Assembly: GCF_020382885.2 (NCBI RefSeq)
Contig: NC_058516.1
Coordinates: 7,541,426 to 7,605,425 of the forward strand
DNA length: 64,000 nucleotides
Reading direction: 5' to 3'
Source of the DNA: Scatophagus argus
Lineage: Eukaryota > Chordata > Actinopteri > Scatophagidae
Under the pieces are notes generated by a model. It saw only the letters and a list, made by a program, of their open reading frames with translations. It was not told where the DNA came from and did no database searches. The stretch's first letter is position 1, and every line of letters begins with the position of its first letter. The translations under genes and the position numbers were made by a program. This document shows positions 60,182 through 64,000 of this stretch, piece by piece.

Positions 60182-60315
60182 ATGGAGAAAGGAGAAAGGA
60201 GACTTGTGTTGACCAGCAAACTAAAGGACCCTTACAGTAGCAAGTGCACGGGACATTACAGGACAAGGAAACTTCGTCTGGCGTTTAATGAAAGAAAGAA
60301 GAAGGCGTCAAAAAC
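60182..60315 (+). CDS. First coding exon of an unidentified gene
   Basis: An ATG at 60182, preceded in frame by a TAA at 60164-60166, opens 44 codons and two bases up to a consensus AAAAAC|GTGAGT donor. The peptide MEKGERRLVLTSKLKDPYSS continues with a strongly basic part (RTRKLRLAFNERKKK), so it may bind nucleic acid or enter the nucleus. No family is recognised and the next exon was not found in the remaining 3.7 kb, which implies a long first intron. Without splicing the frame would end at the TGA inside the donor. Confidence 0.5.
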
Positions 60316-63300
60316 GTGAGTAAGATACGCTATCTGTTTGTATGTTTAACACTCTCTTCGCTTGTTTGTTTGCTGATGGAAAAATGTCTCTCTGGCTGCT
60401 GCATTCATGTTGCACGGAGTCTCACAGAGTTAGCAGCGACTGGTCTGTCCCCGTCTCAGAGCATAAGACATGTGAAAACACTCAAGAGACGTGTGTAAGC
60501 TATGCATCTTGGATACGTGCGATGTTTGTAAACATAAATCTGTTGTCTAAATGTGATTCATTTGAATGCAGCTTGATGCATTGCAACCCATTGGAACGTA
60601 GTCATCGCCGCTGCTAATTAAGCACAAAGTGAATTCCTCTCTGTCGGGGGCAGGAAGGTTAATCTGCGTCATCACCAATTGAATGGCAGACAGGGGTGTA
60701 AACACACAGTCCACACACAGAGACGCTCTGCAGACATCCATGCATGTATGTCAAATGAATATCCATATGAAAAGTTCATGTTGAGCTGTAGCCTCGCAGG
60801 TGGCAGAGGGGAGCCTGCGGAACCCCAGAGAAATTCATGATAATATCGCAAAGAAATACATTTTGTTCTGACTCCCAGTAGCCCATCCTCTTGACGTGCC
60901 TGTGCGCGTCAGTGTTTGCTTTTGGCCACTAGGTGGCAGTAGACGCCAAGAAATCAAAAGGGTCGCTTGCAGTTGTTTGCGGCGCACTGCTTTTATTTGT
61001 TCTTTTTGACATTTCTAAAGTGGTTTGAAAGGCGCAAAGCCCGTTATCAAAAGTGGAACATAACCTGGTAAAATTCACAGCAAGTTAAGTTGTTTGCATG
61101 TGCATTTTCAGCAGCATTTTTAGATATTCTGCTCAAGGAATTACTGTATGATGATTTTAAGTGAATCTAAAGATGATGAAATGCAGGACTTTTATTCATG
61201 TATTTGTTGGCCAGGATTTATCCTTCCTGTCTACCATTATATCCCAGGGTGTTTGATATGAACCCATTTTTCAGTTCCAACCCTGCTGAAAAGGCCACAA
61301 TAGATGATGCATGTCTTATTGTTCATTTGCTTAAACAGCTTGTGGTGGTTTTGTGGTTTTTGTTTTTTTTTCTTGTCATTTTGGAGGTCTGCCAAATATC
61401 TGAATATGTGCTATACACAAATTCCAGGTTTGTTTTGCTCATTGTTGCCTCGTGTGCAAGCTTGAAATAATAGGATTCTCCTCTTGCTGTGGCAGTCATG
61501 GTCCTCCGCATGAAAAAGAAGATATTCTTTGTTTAATGTGGAAATGATTACTGTTTACACACACATGAATGTAATTACCAGTACCTCCTGGTACTCCCTG
61601 TAGTATGAGTACATACGCTGTCAAAACAATACAATTTACAGTAAATTAGCTTCCCTGCAGTGTATTTTAATGGAGAACATTACAGAGGGGTCTCAGACTG
61701 TTTTTCACACGGGATAGTCATACAGCGCATTGAAACTTTGAAGTTGCATAATTCATAATTAGTTTTGGAGCCCCCCAAATCTTTTCCCTTGTAATTGTCA
61801 GTGTTGGAAGAAGTATTGAGATCTTTTGCTTCAGTAAAACTTGCGAGACCGCAGCGTGAAAATAATCCCTAACAAGTGCTAAAGTATTCGCATCATAATT
61901 TACTTGCAGAATGTTCTTTGTTTTGCCTAAAATGAATAGAGTAGTTATGATTTTCCTAAAGCTCTCCATCCCCACAGTTGTCAACACCATTTCACTTAAA
62001 TATTAAAACAGCACAGACTGATTGAAATTAGCAAAATAAAAGCCTCTCAGACGTCTCTGTCTTTTCATTTGGCCTCCAAACAATTTCGGGCCAACGTTTT
62101 GTTTATCAGAGAATATACAACAAATAGGTGTTTTGAATAGCTGAATAATTAAAAGGACAATTTCTGCAAGTAAGAAACTAATACTGTATGTGAATGAGCT
62201 CCTTGTTACCATCATACCATTGAGTTAATGCTTTCCTCATTCGCCATCATCATTCTGGCCACTAATGGGGTCGTAGTGAGACCTCTTTATTGCCATTAGG
62301 GAATTGAGGCTGCATGCAGTGGGTGAAGGGTTAATTAGAAGCAACTGAAGGGGTCAGAGGTGTGTGTGTATGTCCGTGTGTGTTGAGCACATGCGGTCAA
62401 AAGAGGCTGAACCTTCTGATAATAGGCGGGCTGGATTTAAACAAGGATCCTCGGGAGAAGATTTATCCGCGGGCTGTGACACGGGGACAAATAGTGCTGA
62501 TAGGTGAAGGCCTCTTGTGTAGAGTCCAGCCTGGATGACGAATAGCTTTTGTGCGTGTGTGTGTGTAAAATAGGATGCCAGATCATATTCACTTATCACT
62601 GAGTCAGGCCCTTCCTTGACATCCAGCAGGGACCCACTCGCTCCTCTCACTCGCCTCTCTTGTTTTGTCCCTGCCTCTCGCTTTCCCCCTATCTATCTCT
62701 CTTCTCAGTAATACTCACTTCCACTTCCCCCTCCATCCCTCTCCGCCCTCACCTCCTCTCCTCCAGCGCTCTCAGCAGTATCTCCCCAGCCTCTCAGCTT
62801 CCCATATTACACTGCCAGATAAGAGAGGAGAAGGCCCCGACTGACAGGAACCCCAAATTAATTTACAAGCAATGATGCCGTTCCTGGGCTGATATAACAG
62901 TCTTTATACAATATGAAGGGATAGGGAGTGATGCCTCAGAGCCTGCACTCGGGAGGCAGCGCTGCCGTGCTATCTTTGTAATTATAGGGAGAGACCCTGA
63001 TCCCTCTCTGTCTCTTTCTGTCTCCCTTGGTCTAAATAAATGTTGTAGAAAGAACCCTGGAGACAAATCCAATCTTACTGCTATGGATGCAGGCAATGAA
63101 GAAATCAGCGGCTTATATTACGCATGACTCGATGGCACATTACATACTGTTTTCTAAAAGGCCTCAGAAGACAATTGTGCCGCAGTTGTTCCTTCCTCCT
63201 CAGTCTCCCGTCGCTGTTACTTTCAACACTTATTGCTCGATTCGCCACAGCTCTACGGCCTAATAGGCTTATGGCACCATAGAATCTAAAGAAATGTAAG

Positions 63301-64000
63301 TGGATTAAGGAAATCAGTTTTCCAGTTTATATGGCATTCATTAGCCACTGCCAGAAGTTGATGTAGGACCAAAGCTTCTTCTATGGCAGCTATTACATCC
63401 TGAGTTTTTGGCGTACGTGCTCCAAGGTCTCCAGACAATCGGCACAAAACAAGGAAATGATAAAGGAAGTCTGGATCCAAGCCGGCGCCCGCAGTTTGCT
63501 CTCACACAGTTGAGGAGGCGGCACTGCTCACCTTGCTTGCTGTGACATCCAGCCAGTTGCTTTCTTCAAATCTTTGGTCCTTTCTGACCAAATAAAGAGC
63601 AGCAAGAACTTTCTTTTAGAATATTTGTCATTGTGTTTTTGTACCTGTGTTTTTTGTACCGGTGTTTGAATCGGTGTTTAACAGATCTGGTAAAGATATA
63701 TCAGCCTAGATTCTAAACACATAACAGATATAGATCACTTTATTGTCAACTTTGACCATGATAAATTCTAGGCAACACATTTTACAGTGTAAAAATGAAC
63801 AACAGTGATGCCGTTACTAAATGACCTTGTTTGGCTTTCTGGCCTTTTGCAATCTCCTGATGCTCACTGGCTCATTGTTTGAATCTGTCGGCATGGACTG
63901 AAGTGTGGATAACTTGACTTAACAACATCAAAACCGATTCGAAACTGGGCTTTCACTTCAACACTACTGACTCGTGGCTTCACTTGGACGTGACTTGATA
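60316..64000. other. Presumed long intron 1 or intergenic sequence
   Basis: No exon was found. From about 61.7 to 63.5 kb the sequence has few simple repeats and many homeobox-like TAAT/ATTA words and GATA words, with short open frames on both strands, a texture that conserved non-coding elements often show. A pyrimidine-rich stretch lies at 62,640-62,810. Confidence 0.4.

Noticed and set aside
63286..63480. Minus-strand 64-codon frame with a protein-like look
   Set aside because: No splice signals at sensible places and no family recognised; treated as part of the possible conserved non-coding block.

Overview
The window is nuclear DNA from a ray-finned fish, most likely a percomorph teleost. 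The evidence is intron-rich vertebrate genes with GT-AG junctions, abundant (CA)n, (TC)n and (TATC)n microsatellites, several copies of a short dispersed 'gctaagctaa...catatttagc' repeat of a type I recall from percomorph sequences, and fish-like versions of vertebrate genes. The species cannot be told from the sequence.

Layout. 1-129 (-): first coding exon of a clic5-like gene running off the left edge. About 1.4-6.3 kb (+): enpp4, complete, 7 coding exons plus a probable non-coding first exon, behind a promoter region that holds a perfect inverted repeat and a consensus CRE. 6.3-15.8 kb: no gene recognised, mobile-element fragments, possibly part of the xkr6 3' UTR. 15.8-21.1 kb (-): xkr6, complete, 4 coding exons; intron 1 carries two near-consensus REST/RE1 sites facing each other. 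21.1-26.9 kb: intergenic, simple-sequence rich. 26.9-33.7 kb (+): gckr, complete, 19 exons. 36.3-47.1 kb (-): rp1l1, 7 coding exons, about 2,810 residues, one exon of 4.9 kb; it is tail-to-tail with gckr. 52.4-54.7 kb (+): a C8orf74 homologue with a reading-frame conflict in exon 3. 55.9-58.5 kb (-): tdh, complete, 9 coding exons, tail-to-tail with the C8orf74 homologue. 60.2 kb (+): first coding exon of an unidentified gene whose remainder would lie in or beyond the last 3.7 kb.

The genes are unrelated in pathway: ENPP4 is a cell-surface nucleotide hydrolase, XKR6 a neural multipass membrane protein, GCKR the hepatic glucokinase inhibitor, RP1L1 a photoreceptor axoneme protein, TDH a mitochondrial threonine-catabolic enzyme. 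What links them is synteny. XKR6, RP1L1, C8orf74 and TDH are neighbours on human 8p23.1, CLIC5 and ENPP4 on human 6p, and GCKR on human 2p, so three ancestral blocks meet here. No viral genes, CRISPR arrays or bacterial-type systems were seen. Exon borders were derived by hand from splice signals, reading phase and remembered family sequences; they sum to intact frames for enpp4 (459 aa), xkr6 (568 aa), gckr (601 aa), rp1l1 (2,810 aa) and tdh (374 aa).
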